Assembly: GCA_965178125.1 (NCBI GenBank) | Contig: OZ237745.1 | Span: 868,001 to 932,000, forward strand | DNA length: 64,000 bases | From: Bilabrum cf. latius | Taxonomy: Eukaryota; Bigyra: Bicosoecida; Bigyra; Bicosoecida | Direction of reading: 5' to 3' | Part shown: positions 23,801 through 35,934 of the stretch, piece by piece | Position numbering within the stretch: position 1 is the first letter of the stretch | Layout of the letters: each line of letters opens with the position of its first letter | Made by a program: the position numbers and the translations under genes | The notes under the pieces: model-generated | Told to the model about the DNA's origin: nothing | What the model saw: only the letters and a program-made list of their open reading frames with translations | Databases searched by the model: none

Positions 23801-25224
23801 CAGAGTCGCTGCTGCCGCGCGAGCTCGATCTCACGGTTCCTCCGTCTTTTGCTGACCTGGCAAGCCTCGCAATCTCGTCGCTCCCAGGCGCGACGGCATC
23901 GTGCACGGACTGGGGCACAAGCGTGCGGATGGCTGAGGCCTTCGGGCTCAGCTAGACATAGTTGGACAGGATGGAGTCTCGCAGCGCGTCCTCCAGCACC
24001 GAAGACGCGGCTGCCACAATCATTGCGTGCGGTCGGTCGGAGAAATCGGCCTTTAGGCGCTCGATGCACTCAGCCTGCAGCTTGCCTTGCATGGCGGACC
24101 GCTACTGCTTCGACTCCATGCCGGAGCTGTAGCCCTTCCTGGCTTTCGCGTACGCAAACGCCGCAGCCGCAGATTTGAGATCCGAGTCGGGCGCCAGCGT
24201 CTCCCATTCGCGCTTGGGGCGGCCCACCAGACTCGCCAGCTCCCTCTAAAGGTCACACTGGGCCTTGAGAGCGGCCTGGCCTGCCCTCATCGCCGCGATC
24301 AGCTGGTGCTCGGGAACTTGCTCCCCGGCCACCTCGAGCATGAGCGTCCTGGTTTCTGTGCCTGCGTACAGCACGTCCAGCACGGATGCTTCCTGCTCCT
24401 CCCTCGAGGGGTTGAGGACGGGCCCGCCGTCTACCCAGCCAATGTGCACGGCGGCTGCGGGGCCATGCCACGGGATGTCGGACACCGCAAGGGCCGCAGA
24501 AGCGGCGGCGATGCTTACCTGTGGGGATAGTATATGGTGAGGAGAAGGCGGTCAGGTAGGGTCACAGGGGCGGGGCGTTGAGATAGGAAGGCGCGGTTGC
24601 GGTTGGGTCTTGCTGCCAGCGAGCTGGTGACTCTGACCACGGCTGCTAAAGTGCAGCGGCTGTCGTGATGAAAGTGGGCCTTATGAGCCGGCAAGCGTGG
24701 CATCTCACGGTATCTGGTGGAGCATCCCTATCAATTGAGGTGACTGAGCAAATGATCTGAGTCTCCGTCGAGTAGCCTTTCGGAAACAAGGGCCGCAGGG
24801 TCCGATCGATCACCCTGGCACCTAATATTTCGTGATCTGTGTTGCCTCCCTCTCGCCCATTGAATGTTTGAGGAATGACTCCCTAGGCAAACGATTTTTC
24901 TCGGTACTCAACCTGGAGCGGCAGAAAGTCGCTCTCCCCGATGCCGTGCTCGCTGACAACAGACGTGAGGACGGACGTATCCCCGTAGCGAGCAAGAACG
25001 ACTCCATCCGCAAGCGGGCCGATTTTTCCAGTTTCTAGTGATAGCTGCCTCCCGCAATAATCCGTCGAAACCTTTCTAGGGGTCTGAACTGACGAAGACT
25101 TCGTGCGAGCGCTCAGCTTATGGCATGGTGCTGGCTACACTGGCAATCTTCTGCATGTTTTAGCTAGTGACTGGCTGATCAAGGCATTCCATTTTCGCAA
25201 TCGTCCTTCATTTAGCCGACGCAT
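20859..25224 (-). CDS. PNPT1: Polyribonucleotide nucleotidyltransferase, mitochondrial type
   Basis: A 3'-to-5' phosphorolytic RNase. Two exons (24709-25224 and 20859-24518; 190-nt intron, GTGAGA...CACAG) give 1,391 residues, with about ten in-frame TAG codons read as Gln. The N terminus (MRRLNEGRLRK, many Arg/Ser, almost no acid) looks like a mitochondrial presequence. The first RNase PH domain follows (about 55-210): LETGKIGPLADG, FLPLQVEYREK, RVIDRTLRPLFPKGY, SDIPWHGP. The second RNase PH core (about 465-695) has DGSSSMATVCGASVALMDAG and DILGLEDHCGDMDFKIAG with the catalytic acidic residues. KH (VPQSKRGQVVGPGARN) and S1 (GRITSLQEFGVFVKV) domains follow. It is much longer than the usual 700-780 residues because of acidic linkers and a Lys-rich tail. 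The last TAG (20988) is followed by about 42 sensible codons before TGA. Confidence 0.96.
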
Positions 25225-25337
25225 ATTCTGAAGTGCGTCAAAACAAGGCCCAAATACTTGCAATGTTCCTTTCTGCGAATCGAACTTTCATGAAGCCATT
25301 GGTAGGCAACAGCAAGTCGCACTTTTTCTGCTGTAGC
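25225..25337. promoter_or_regulatory. Short bidirectional promoter, PNPase (-) / IMP4 (+)
   Basis: Only 113 bp separate the two start codons of these divergent RNA-processing genes, so a shared promoter is likely. I see no clear TATA box. The assignment rests on the two predicted starts. Confidence 0.5.
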
Positions 25338-26496
25338 ATGGCATCCCGCCGGCAGATCAGGCTCAGGAAGGAATATTTGTACAAGAAAAGTTTGGAAGGT
25401 CGCTAGAGGGAAGAATATGAGAAGAAAGAGGCGATTAGGAAAGCATTGAACGGTGAGAAGCAGCAGTTGCAGCTGGGACATGTGCGATGTGCCTGGGCTC
25501 TGCAGCAGGTGTGCTACCATATTCCTCTAGCTCGTAATCGCAGAGGGTAAGCCAATTCCAACGGAATTGCGAAAGTTCGAGGCAGAAATGCGAAGAGAAA
25601 TGGATTTCGAAGACGATGTGACCAGATAGCAAAAGGTGAGGTCGTCGTGGGCATTCAAGCAGCTTCCTCGCGTCGATTTCCATCTATCGAATTATCATCA
25701 TATTCAACTAGTATTGCAGTCTGCGATTGACGACGAGTATAGCGCGTCAGCCGGCCGAGAGCCGAAAGTATGCGTGACCACATCGCGGTCTCCGAGCAGC
25801 AGATTGAAGATGTTTGCGAAGGAAATCAAGCTGTTGTTTCCCAATTCACAGAGAGTGAACAGAGGGAACACCAAGGTTGGAGATCTGGTAGGCGCTTGCC
25901 GCAAGGCAGACTTCACGGACGTGGTGGTAGTCCAGGAGACGAGAGGCGAGCCCGATGCACTCATCGTGTCCCACCTGCCCTTCGGGCCAACTCTCTGGTT
26001 CACCTTGTCAGGGTGCGTGATGCGGCACGATATCGAGGACAGGGGACACGTGTCCGAGCAGGCCCCGCATTTGATCTTCCACAACTTCAGCACGCCCCTC
26101 GGCAAGCGCGTGCAGACTGCTCTCACGCACCTCTTCCCGGTGCCCCGGCTAGATGCCTCCCGGGTGCTCACGTTTAGCAACAGCAAGGACTTTATTTCCT
26201 TTAGGCACCACAACTTTAGGGACGAGAGGAAGAGGGCGGGAGCCGCGACTGAGGAGGACAGAGGGGGCGCTGCGACCGGCGGGGCTGCTGCTGCTTCGGG
26301 GGGGGAGGACCCGCCTGCGGATGCAGGCGGCAGCGCGGGGAAAGGGTCCAAGGGGGTCGAGCTGGTAGAGGTGGGTCCTAGGTTTGAAATGATGCTGTTC
26401 CAGGTGTCGCTAGGCACGATCGAGCAGGAGGGTGCTGACGTGGAGTGGGTGCTGAGGCCTTACATGAACACCGCCAGGAAGAGGCGAGCGCTGTGA
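25338..26496 (+). CDS. IMP4: U3 small nucleolar ribonucleoprotein IMP4 (Brix domain)
   Basis: A subunit of the U3 snoRNP Mpp10 complex needed for 18S pre-rRNA processing in the nucleolus. Exons are 25338-25452, 25544-25635 and 25720-26496, with introns of 91 and 84 nt and matching phases. This gives 327 residues. The N terminus MASRRQIRLRKEYLYKK matches the family. Two in-frame TAGs (25404, 25627), read as Gln, lie in this conserved N-terminal helix region. The Brix core is clear: KVCVTTSRSPSSRLKMFAKE, LIVSHLPFGPTLWFTL, CVMRHDI, PHLIFHNFSTPLGKRV, ISFRHHNF, VELVEVGPRFEM, and the typical ending YMNTARKRRAL before TGA. An Ala/Gly/acid-rich insert of about 40 residues precedes the last motif, which accounts for most of the extra length over human IMP4. 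Confidence 0.97.
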
Positions 26497-26697
26497 TGTG
26501 CATTGTGGTACATTGTAGAAGACGTGTGTCATTTTGCTGCGATCAGGTCAAGGAAATCGCGCGTTGATGCATGCCTGCAAGCTGCAGATCAGCATGCAGC
26601 AGCCGTGCGACCACTTGTCACACAGGCCCCCGAACTCGAGCGACCACCGGAGTTGAGACGGTAAGCGGGTTCGCTAAAGATTCCGCCAAAGGTGTAA

Positions 26698-29600
26698 ATG
26701 TCGTGCACAATTTGTATGAACTGGCTTGGATACTATGTTCTGCCCCCCTCTGAGAGTTCGGAAATACAAACCCAAGCCGCAATGGAAATGCTGCTCCGTG
26801 TGGTAAAGAAGCAATACCCGACTATGAACCTGCGAGACGCAGCCAGGCAACGAATCGGGGTCGCCTCTCCCTGCCATGATGGCATTTGTGGGTGTTTAGG
26901 AACCGCTCAGCGCATCAATCAGTACGATGTGTCGCGTAATTTGCTTGCGATCTCTTCGGATCACGGATCGCCCTGGTGCTTGCGATGGCCTCTTCCATTG
27001 GGGGCCCATATAAGGCCATGGGCAGGAGAATGGGCATATCGATTACAAGTATTAAATACGGATGCTGCTAGAACTGCTGGGGGGGTCTTGGCTGGTATGG
27101 CGATGGCCATAGTCTACCTCGCGTTTGCTTTCGTCGAGTCGGAGACCGGCGTTGAGCCCGCAGTTTTCCTGCAAAGCCTTGCTTGGAGACTCGGAACTTT
27201 TGCAGCGATGCTCTTGCTTGCAATTCTTCACGTAGTCCGATCCAGAGTGCCCCTTGCTGCTAGGTATTTTGTTGAATTTGCGTGCTTTGTCGCAATCAGT
27301 CTAACGCTTTACTGCAGAGCGATACTCTACTCAAACGAATGGCAGCAACGGTACTCCTTCGGGGTGACTTCACTGCTTGTTAAGCTCGGGGCGGTGTCGC
27401 TGGGAGGAGCTGGGTACGAGCTCTCGGTGGTCTTGTGCATCTTGGATGCGGTCATTGGGCTGGTTGCCCAGTCCTACGCATTGAATTGGGAGGTACCGAC
27501 GTGGGCTATGCAGTGGTGCTTTCTCTCCGTATTAACAGCGATCATTGCATCGCATTCGCTGGAAACGCGACGCAGAACCGACTTTGTGCAGAGAGTGTGG
27601 ACCTACGCTCGCCTTCTGGAGGGAGCGACTCTGCGGGACTAGCTACGGAACCGCAGAGCACTTGCGCCGATTCCTCTCATCCTTACCCGGCCCGCTTCCA
27701 TTCATTTGGCTGGAGCTACTGGAGAAAGCCTGCCTTCCCAAAGCACGGGCACGCCAGGCTCGTCGCAGCCAAGCCCCATCCGCGCGCCACCGATGCGGTG
27801 GAACCGTGCAGCGGCAGCCGACACTCAGCGTTACCAGTCGCACACTGGGGATCCAAAACTAGCGCAAAGTGCCGACGTTGGTCTGCTTGGTGAGCTGCAA
27901 CTCGCGGGGGGTAGTGCTGGCTCTGCCGGCAGCCCGGCCGCTCACCCAGCTGGCGTAGGAGCGAGTGCTCGAGGAGCAAGTGCTCGAGGAGCAAGTGCTC
28001 GGTCTCAAGGAGGCCCCGCTCCCCAGGAGCAGCACCAGAGACTGTCCCAGATGGTCGGAAACAGCACGATCATTGCCAGCCAGGGAGCCGAATTCCCGCG
28101 ATTCCTGGTCAAGCTGCTCCGGCGATGGAGATCCACAGGACTGCCTCTCCCCGACGAGCTTGCTCGCATCGCAAAGCAGGCGAGCCTGCTGGCTTCTGGA
28201 GCCCAAGCCAAGCAAGCGATGCGCGGCAAGCGCCAGCTCAGTGGAATATCCATGGCTCTGACTGCGAACCGAATCGCTGGGCTAGACCTCATTGGCCTAG
28301 TGGGGGTAATCGAATGCGATGTCCCTGCCGCCGTTGAGGCGCTCTCTGTTGGGCTGACCTCGCCTCAAGCCGCCCAGCTCCGTATGCACAGGGACTCGCT
28401 CATCGTTGCATCCAGAGATTCTACTCGATCTAGCACATCAAGCAGCGGGAAGGGATGGCATGCCGCCGCTAACAGCAGGGCAGCCGGGATGCCAGGCGCC
28501 GGACTCGGCGGCTCGCGCTCGCGTCGAGCTCCGCCGGGCATCGCCACCAGCATCGGAACGGCATCCATCGGTCACGATCTCCTGAAAATTACCCCGGCTG
28601 GCTCTGAATCTGCTCGCAAAGACAGTGCGCCGTGGCGAGAGGCCACGTACGGAGCTGCGCCAGCTCTGCCCCGCAACAGAGTGCAGAGTGCGCTGCCGCC
28701 AAGCATCCAGGAGGGCAGCAAGGAATCGGTGGAATCGAGCCCGAGCGTGGCAGAGCCCACCGCAGAGACGCCCACTGGCGGTGAGATAAACGAGGAAATA
28801 CACTCGGCTCGCGTCAAGTCTCGTTCCACGGGATCTAGCGGAAACGATGCGAACGCCATACCGGATCGATTGAACAGCGGCCAGCTAGCGCTGCGAAGAC
28901 TCGAGACACCACCAGCGAGGGAACCATTCGCTGATAGGCACGGCACCCCAGCGATGAATCCTGGGTCCAAATACATGCCCAGCGATCCTTCGTCCGCCAA
29001 TCATCCGCCTGCAGCAGTCAATTTGACCGCCCAAGTGGACTCTCCTGCCCAAGTGTTTGACCAGCAGCCAGCAGGCACAAGCAGCAGTATCACGCCTGCG
29101 GACTCGCCCGCAATCGAGGTCAATTTCAACATGGGTGCTGGGCGCACCAAGGACAGGAACAGTGAAGCCAGGGCGGCGGCTGGTATTGCAGCTGGGAGTT
29201 GGGACTCGGTCGCAGGCAGTCCTGGCCTCGAAGCTACGGATGCAGAGGAGGAGGACAGCGATGCGATCCAGCGCGCTGGTAGGCTGCATCGAATGGACAC
29301 GCTCCCTCGCAACCGCGACTGCGAGTGCTGCTGCCTGACGTGCTTCTGTTTCTTTGGCTTGTGCTGCGGGTCCGTGTGCATGAATCGAGCCTACTCGGCC
29401 TACTCGCCGCACGCAGCCCCTGAAATCGAAGTGCAGATGCAATCCCGGATACTCGCCCTTCAGGACGTGGACGCTGCCGCCAGAAGCATCGGGGCCAAGC
29501 TTGTATTGAGGGCGGTAGATGACGAGACGGGCTCTGAGCGCACGCAAGGCCTGCACGCAAGCCAGGACACGGCGGAGAACTCGGGAGGGAGCCAGTCCAC

Positions 29601-32478
29601 GGCTCTGCTTCGCAGGGACGATGCCTTGGCTCTCGTCCAGCGCCCGTACAGGGACCGGCCTCCGAAGCAGAGGATGTCAGGGCCGTCAGTTGCATCAACG
29701 TTCTCTGGCAGCGTGGGCTACCACGGGAGTGCAGCGGGCACGTCGGTCTCCACGAGTACCGACGGCTCGGGTCGAAGGGGAGGCCGCAAGTACCAACGGC
29801 ATCGAGGCCGGGACTCAGACCTCCACTCACTGCACGTCCATAACGCGAGCGGCCGGGCAGGCGCTGCTGCAGAAAGGAAAGGGATGCCCCGGATCGGCGC
29901 GAAGGACCGGATCATCGGTGGTGGTGTGGTCATGCTTGTGCCGGACGGCGATGTTGATATTGGCGGCAGGGGGGCTGCCGTCGCGCCCATGAACGAGGGC
30001 GAGATGGCAGGCTCAATGCTGTTCGATTCGGACGGGGACTCGCTGCAGCGAAGTGCAACCACCCCTGCGGGTTCCTACACCGGGGAAGACATCGCGCTGG
30101 CCATTCAAAGGCAGGCACTCGCGACACACACGCAGGGCAAACCTCTTGCCGTCAGCAAGTCGTTCACCCAGGGGTCACAAGGAAGCACCCCGAAAGGTAC
30201 GCCAAGCATTTTGAGAGACGGTCTGCCTGGCAAGGTGCGCAGGTCCTCCACGGAAGACCCCAAAGACACTCAGGCTAAGGTACGACTGGCCATGTCCAAG
30301 CTAGACAGGGGAAAGACCGAGGGCGTTCGCTGGAACCTCGGCGGCGGTGTCGCTGGCGAGTCGGCCGGCTTGGGTGGCGGTATGGGCATGGGTACAGCTA
30401 GCATCAACGGCCCCACGGCGTACACCCCGAGGCCCTCCCACATGCTGGCTGACGACGCAGACGGGCACCCTCGTTCGAGCGGGTCCACGTGGCTCGGTCG
30501 GAGGCGTGGGCTGGGTGCTGGACCTGGGGTGGATCCCCTCGGCATCGATCCGCTGTCCGGGGCCATCGAACTAGTGCGGCGAGACAGGAAGAGGGACTAT
30601 CGGCTGGACTCGAGGAGGCAGAGGGACGTGGCAGCCCGGCTGAGGCTGGAGCCCATGCTGAGGGACCGCGGCAGCCCGGGTCTTACGGGCGCTTGGGCCA
30701 CCGTGGACAGCGGTTCGGAGTCACAGAGCGACTCGTACAGCGAGCGAGGGCGGCGTGACCAGTCCCCGTCCAGGAGCGTCAGGATCACCATCGGGGGCAG
30801 GGCTACTCTCGCGGGGGCGTCAGGGGACAGCGAGCCGCTCACTGGGGATACGGCTCACAGCCCAGTCACTAGTGCTCGACCTCCCGTCGACTCGAACGAT
30901 TCAGTCGCCCGATTTGGGCCTGACGTGGGCGGGGCGGATCCGGTATCCGATGGAAGCCCTAGGGGGCTTGCCGAGCCTCTCATCCTCCCGCGAGGCGCAC
31001 CTCGGCAGGATCCTTCTCCTCGATCCAGTCGCTAGCCCGGTTCCAAGGCCCCGCAGAGGCTGCAGCTGCTTGACGTGACTGGCAGTGCTGGCGCCGGCGA
31101 CGCTTCGAGCACGGGCCGTGCCGCCCCCCGCACGTCAAGCGTGTCGATGTTCGACACCTCGTCGTCGTCGAACGCCGCACCCTCCTCCAGCTCAACTGCG
31201 CCCTCTGGCCACGACGCTGACGCATTTGACCGGGTGGCTGAACAGTTCGGCAGGCTTAACGATCTGTTTGTGGACGCAGATGACTCCCCTGACGATGCAG
31301 ATGGTGACCGGGGTACCTCCGCTGGCGACACACTCACGAGCCCCAGCACCGAGGATATCGGCCAGGGCATGCATGCGACCCCAACTCCCACTCTGCATCG
31401 AGGTGTCGGGCGGTCCGACAGCACATTGACGGACTCACGCAGGCATTTCGGGCCTGAGGTGCAGGTAGGCAGCAAACACAGCCTCGCCGTCTCTTAGGAA
31501 GGCGTGACCGATGCGGATAGTGCAGGTGCAGGTGCAGGTGCAGGTGCAGGTGCAGGTGCAGGTGCAGGTGCAGGTGCAGGTGCAGGTACAGGTGCAGACG
31601 TCGAATTGGAAAGTGCCGGAGGTGCCACTAGAGGGTACGGTGATTCAGGAAGCGGGTCTGGCGCTGGTGTTGCCAACTCATCGCAGTCAGCAGCAGCTGA
31701 CATCCAAGTGGATGGCGTAGCAAGTCGCAGCTAGAGTTCGGTTTAGTCATAGCAGGCAGCCGCACAGGAAGCTGGCGGGCGACGTGTGGGCAACCTGGGT
31801 GATGGCCTGCTTCCGCACGACGAGTTTGCGACCAGTGTTGACGGATACACTGGTACATCATCGTCCTCCTCGTCTGGGCACCCTGACAGCATCGGCAACA
31901 CTACCATCCAGACTAGAGCGCTGCGCGAGGCAACTGGGAAAGCGACCACCGCGACGTCGGGGTTCACCAGTCGACACCACGGCCTGCTGGAAGGTGGCAC
32001 ACCCGTGCCATCTATCCGAGAGTCGACCGGTACCACTGCCGACAGCGGAGGCATCGGTGCAGCAGGGCCTCGGAGGCCTGGTGGCACTGCTGGCAGGCCC
32101 ACGGGTAGACAGGGAGAGGGCGAGGGCGAGGGTCCTCATCGACGTCATGTGGGGCCACAGGCGGGTGGAGCGCCACCTGTTGGACGCGGTATAGGATTGG
32201 ACGTACCGGGGGTGGAGTACGGCGGGGGAACACGCCGGGTCATCCTGCGGCTGGGTAGGGGCACCACAGTGGTCGCAAGGGTGTGCCTGGTGGTTCGGCC
32301 GGTGCTGCTCAGCAAAGAGGCTCGGCTCCCTGGCAGGGAGGATGAATAGGCACGGGCATTCGATGGCCTGCCTGGAGCGGCTGCAGGTGCAGAGTCATCT
32401 GTGGAGAAGGCGGCGCGCCGTCGGGCGGGTAGGCGAAGGAAGGTGGGGATGCTCGCAGGGTTTGTGCTCCTGGATTGA
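26698..32478 (+). CDS. Large multi-pass membrane protein with Cys cluster, function unknown
   Basis: A 1,926-residue open frame with about seven in-frame TAGs (27640, 31033, 31495, 31732, 31744, 31750, 32347), ending in TGA. A TAA lies directly before the first ATG, so either this is the start or an upstream intron is missed. Five or six hydrophobic segments fall between residues about 130 and 285 (for example FAAMLLLAILHVV and LSVVLCILDAVIGLV). The rest is long, mostly disordered and Ser/Gly/Arg-rich. One structured region (about residues 455-560) contains FPRFLVKLLRRW. A striking cluster near 874-897 (CECCCLTCFCFFGLCCGSVC) suggests palmitoylation or metal binding. A Gly-Ala run is encoded by a GGTGCA hexamer repeat. 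I do not recognise the family. Confidence 0.72.
31520..31597. repeat. GGTGCA hexanucleotide repeat, about 12 copies
   Basis: A perfect or near-perfect TGCAGG hexamer array inside the large membrane-protein gene. It encodes an alternating Gly-Ala run. The period is a multiple of three, so length changes would keep the frame. Confidence 0.9.
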
Positions 32479-32536
32479 AGCGGTTCACTTTGGACTTCTA
32501 TTGCTCGCAGTGACTGGCACCGCATGCACGGTAAGC

Positions 32537-34774
32537 ATGCACCCCTCCAAGTACTCCATGATGGCTCTAATATTCCTTGAACGCCCTGCGGATCCTATTC
32601 AAGTGCTTGCTGCACTAGCATCGGCATTCCGACAATTCGGAGCCGCCAGCGTCGGCACCTGCACTTCGGCAAGGCACATAGCTGACAGAATCTGGGAGAT
32701 GCCTGCGCTATTTGAGGGTCAAAGGCGGCTGAAATACCGATATGGGCTGTCATCTATTTTAAAGGCACCCCGAGCACTGTTATGGAACGACTGCCCATAC
32801 GTACGCGAGCTATATTCGCGATGCAAGGCAGACAGCGGGAAGTGGTTCTGTTTGCAGCCACGGTTTGAAGAGGAAGCCGCCTTGCACCGAACAAAATGCT
32901 TCAATGCATACGTCGATGAATACGAAGAGCTCGATTGGGGCAAAGTCTTGAGTAATCCGCACGCCATCGCTAGCCAGTACTGCGTCCGCAAGTCTGTTTG
33001 CCGCAAGGCCGAACTCGCGTCGCATGTTGGAAAGTACAGGCGCAAATGTATTGATAGAAACGAGTAGTGCCCGCTTGATAATATCGTTCCTTTTGGTGTT
33101 GTCATCGACGCTGTTGAGTACCGAGCCAGCCTCGGTGGCTTTGGCCAAACGAGGTCTGGACGGGGAATCGAGTTGGATAGCGAGAGCTTGCTTGCATCTT
33201 GCATGTGGGACGCTGAAGATGAAATGGACCCCGACTATGATAAGAAATAGGAACGTCAATCTGATCGTGACTCCCCGGTGCACGCCCTTACAGCGGCTGG
33301 GGATAGGCAAAAGCTGTGGGTGCTGAAGCCCTCGTTGACCAACCGCGGAGCTGGCATTCGAATTGTTAAGTCTGCACCTGAAGTCATGGCAGCCGTGAAA
33401 GAGGAACCGGACGTCGGACAATGGGTTGCCCAGCGGTACATCGAGCGACCGCTCCTCATCGACGGTAAGAGAAAGTTCCACCTGCGAGCGTACGTCCTGT
33501 GCGTCGGTGCGCTGGAGGTCCATCTGTACAGAGAATCGCTAGTGCTCGTTGCTCCAACCCCATTTCAATAGGAGAGGCAGAAGAGCAGTGTGCACGATAG
33601 GACCAGCTCCGACGGGATTGTGCTCGCCCAAGGCGGCAAAGCAGTTGCTCCGCCCGACGATCTCACTGCTCACATCACCAACACCTGCTTCAATGTGGCG
33701 GCCGCCGTGGCAAAGAAGCGCAGGAGGAAGGGGCAGAAGCCCGCGGGGAAGAACCGTGGTGGTGCTGAAAACATGCTCGCTTTCGACGAAAGCCGGTTCG
33801 TCAAGACCCTCTCCGAGCTGCCCGGCATTCTTGAGCGGGACCACTGGCACGCTGCTGGGCACGAACACAAGCTGCGCGACTCCGCAAACTAGGACCTTTC
33901 ATCAAATTTAACAGCAGTAGACGCGGAAACGGCTACGATTTCTGCGGCGAGCGCGACCACCGGGGTCACGAGCCTGTCAGCTGCCAGTGGTGGGGTGACG
34001 GCCGACTGCGTGCCCCAGCCCCAGATCCCAGGGCTCACTGGGAGCGTGAGGGAGGGGGCACCCCTCCTGCCCCCGCCCGAGAGCACGCCTGCTGAGCAGG
34101 CATCGACGGCGATCAGCGTGCTATACGGCAAGATGAGGACTGCAGTGGCCAGATTCTTCGATTCGTACCGCGGAGAGACCAGCGGTTTCATGCCTCTCCC
34201 GAACGCGTTCGAGCTGTACGGGATCGATTTTCTGGTAGACGAGGACTTGAACCCCTGGCTGCTGGAGTTCAATCCGGGGCCAGACCTGAAGCAAACCGGA
34301 GGTCGGCTCAAGCCGTTCATGGAGCGGATGGTTCGCGAGATGCTCGCGGTGGCCCTCTGGGACAGGGACCTCTCCGATGCAGGCAGGCGAGACCGGTCCT
34401 AGATCATGCGATTCAAGGCGCAGGAGGTGAGCCAGCACGGCCCGGGGGCCAAGGGGGCCTCTCCGATGGCATCTGCAGAGGTAGAGGACGTGCTGCTGCC
34501 GCCAGACGCAGGACTCATTGGCGCCGTCGGGGGCTTGCAGTCGGAAGGCTTGGACGCGCGGGCTTTGCTGCTCCTCGAGAAGCAAAGAAATGTGGAAGCA
34601 GATCCGTCTGGGAAAAGTGCCGGGTGGTCGCCGTGGTGGGATCGGTCGAGTGATGGAACGGCCGCCGGTGCGGCAGGCAGCGACAACCCGACCGTGTGCG
34701 GATGGGACCTCGTGTACTCGCAGAGCGGGGGTTCGGCGTCCCAAAAAGGATCCTCTTTGACCGTTACTGGGTGA
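32537..34774 (+). CDS. Tubulin-tyrosine-ligase-like (TTL) ATP-grasp ligase
   Basis: An amino-acid ligase of the TTL/ATP-grasp family, probably adding Tyr, Glu or Gly to tubulin or another protein. It has 745 residues and no intron seen. Five in-frame TAGs (33065, 33248, 33569, 33890, 34400) join the parts, ending in TGA. Family motifs in order: KWFCLQPRFEEEA, the first ATP-grasp lysine segment LWVLKPSLTNRGAGI (about residue 258), VAQRYIERPLLIDG, KFHLRAYVLC, DLTAHITNTCFN, and the Mg-binding NAFELYGIDFLVDEDLNP then WLLEFNPGPDLKQTG (about 560-590). The protein ends near GWDLVYSQS, as in relatives. The start is the first ATG in a good context, 58 bp after the previous stop, and an upstream exon is possible. 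Lys/Ala-rich linkers enlarge it. Confidence 0.9.
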
Positions 34775-34941
34775 TTGTTTCGCTTGAATACAGCGGTTTG
34801 CGGGGATTGCTGCTGCGAGCAAGCGATCTGTCTCGGCTGCATGGGATCTGTCGCGTGCCCATCGCTGGTCAATCACCGCTGCCTCAGGCCGTCACTCTGC
34901 TGCCGTTGAAAGTCATTTCGAGCCCAGCCAGTCGCCCAAGA

Positions 34942-35934
34942 ATGCCCAGTCAATACTCGTGAGCTCTTTTGCTGCTATGCAAGCCCGTAGATTCTTCGTA
35001 GGTATCGCCTAAATTGAGTGCTTTCACAAGCCAACAGAGCATGGCCAACGGCGCGAATCGAATGTTGCTCGCACTGCATGTCGCCAATAGCTGCTATATG
35101 ACACTCGCAGCAACGATTTTGAGGCTGAGGTAGCCATTGAGGCGTACAAGCTCTGGGAAAACGAGGGAAAGCCGACCGGGAGAGAGCTTGCGCACTGGTA
35201 CGCTGCAGTGAGAACTGTTCGTCAACGGGGAGCCGCACGGCTGCCACAAGTTCAAACAGTCGTAGTGGGCTCTATGCGTGGTCAACAATCTGTTGGTAAG
35301 TTGCCTTTGGCGTGCAAGTCTCGAGCAGAAAGCGCAACTAGTGCATAGTTGCCTGGTGAGATTGCATGCTGCCACCAACGGCTATGAAGCCTCTTCGCCT
35401 CTCGCAGCAAAAGTGGAGTCCGTAGGATCGTCTACCGCAACTCCAGAAGCTGTAGTAGCTACTACAAGCGTGTATGGTGCTCGTTACTCTGCCTTGGGTC
35501 GAGCAGCGGATGACATCGGTATGCCAGTACCAGCACATGATGCACAAGCCGCTGCGGCAGGAGCGCTGAAGGAGCACAGTCATGAGAAAGCAGACAGGGG
35601 TACACAGCCCTCGACCAATGGTACGCAACTGATGCGTGAGGCCCAGCCTGGACGGAAGAAGTCGCGATCAAGGTCGAGGCGGGGCCGCAAGCGAGCGCAG
35701 GCAAGTGCTCCGAAACATGCGGGTGGCAGGGCCGCCGGTGGCACAAAGGGTGCCCGCGCTACATCCTCCGCTGGCGGTGACAAGACGTCAGTATCTGCTC
35801 CATTGTCCGAGGTGCAGCAGCCCAAGACGATCTCGAGCAAGGCGGCTCCCCCACGCCCTTCAGGAGGCGGCATGGCCGCGAGAAGCACCTCTGCATTTGC
35901 CTGGCTCCTGCCCAGGGCTGCGGCTGGCAAGTGA
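34942..35934 (+). CDS. DUF2934-domain protein with basic RS-rich tail
   Basis: Three exons (34942-34958, 35111-35295, 35408-35934) with introns of 152 and 112 nt and consistent phases give 242 residues, starting MPSQYSNDFEAEV and ending in TGA. Residues about 8-40 match the DUF2934 pattern: AIEAYKLWENEGKPTGREL then AHWYAAVR. This domain is known mainly from bacteria, where its function is not established. The C-terminal half is disordered and carries KKSRSRSRRGRKRA, which looks like a nuclear localisation or RNA-binding segment. No in-frame TAG occurs. The tiny first exon is inferred from phase and a GTGAGC donor, so the start is less certain than the rest. Confidence 0.7.
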
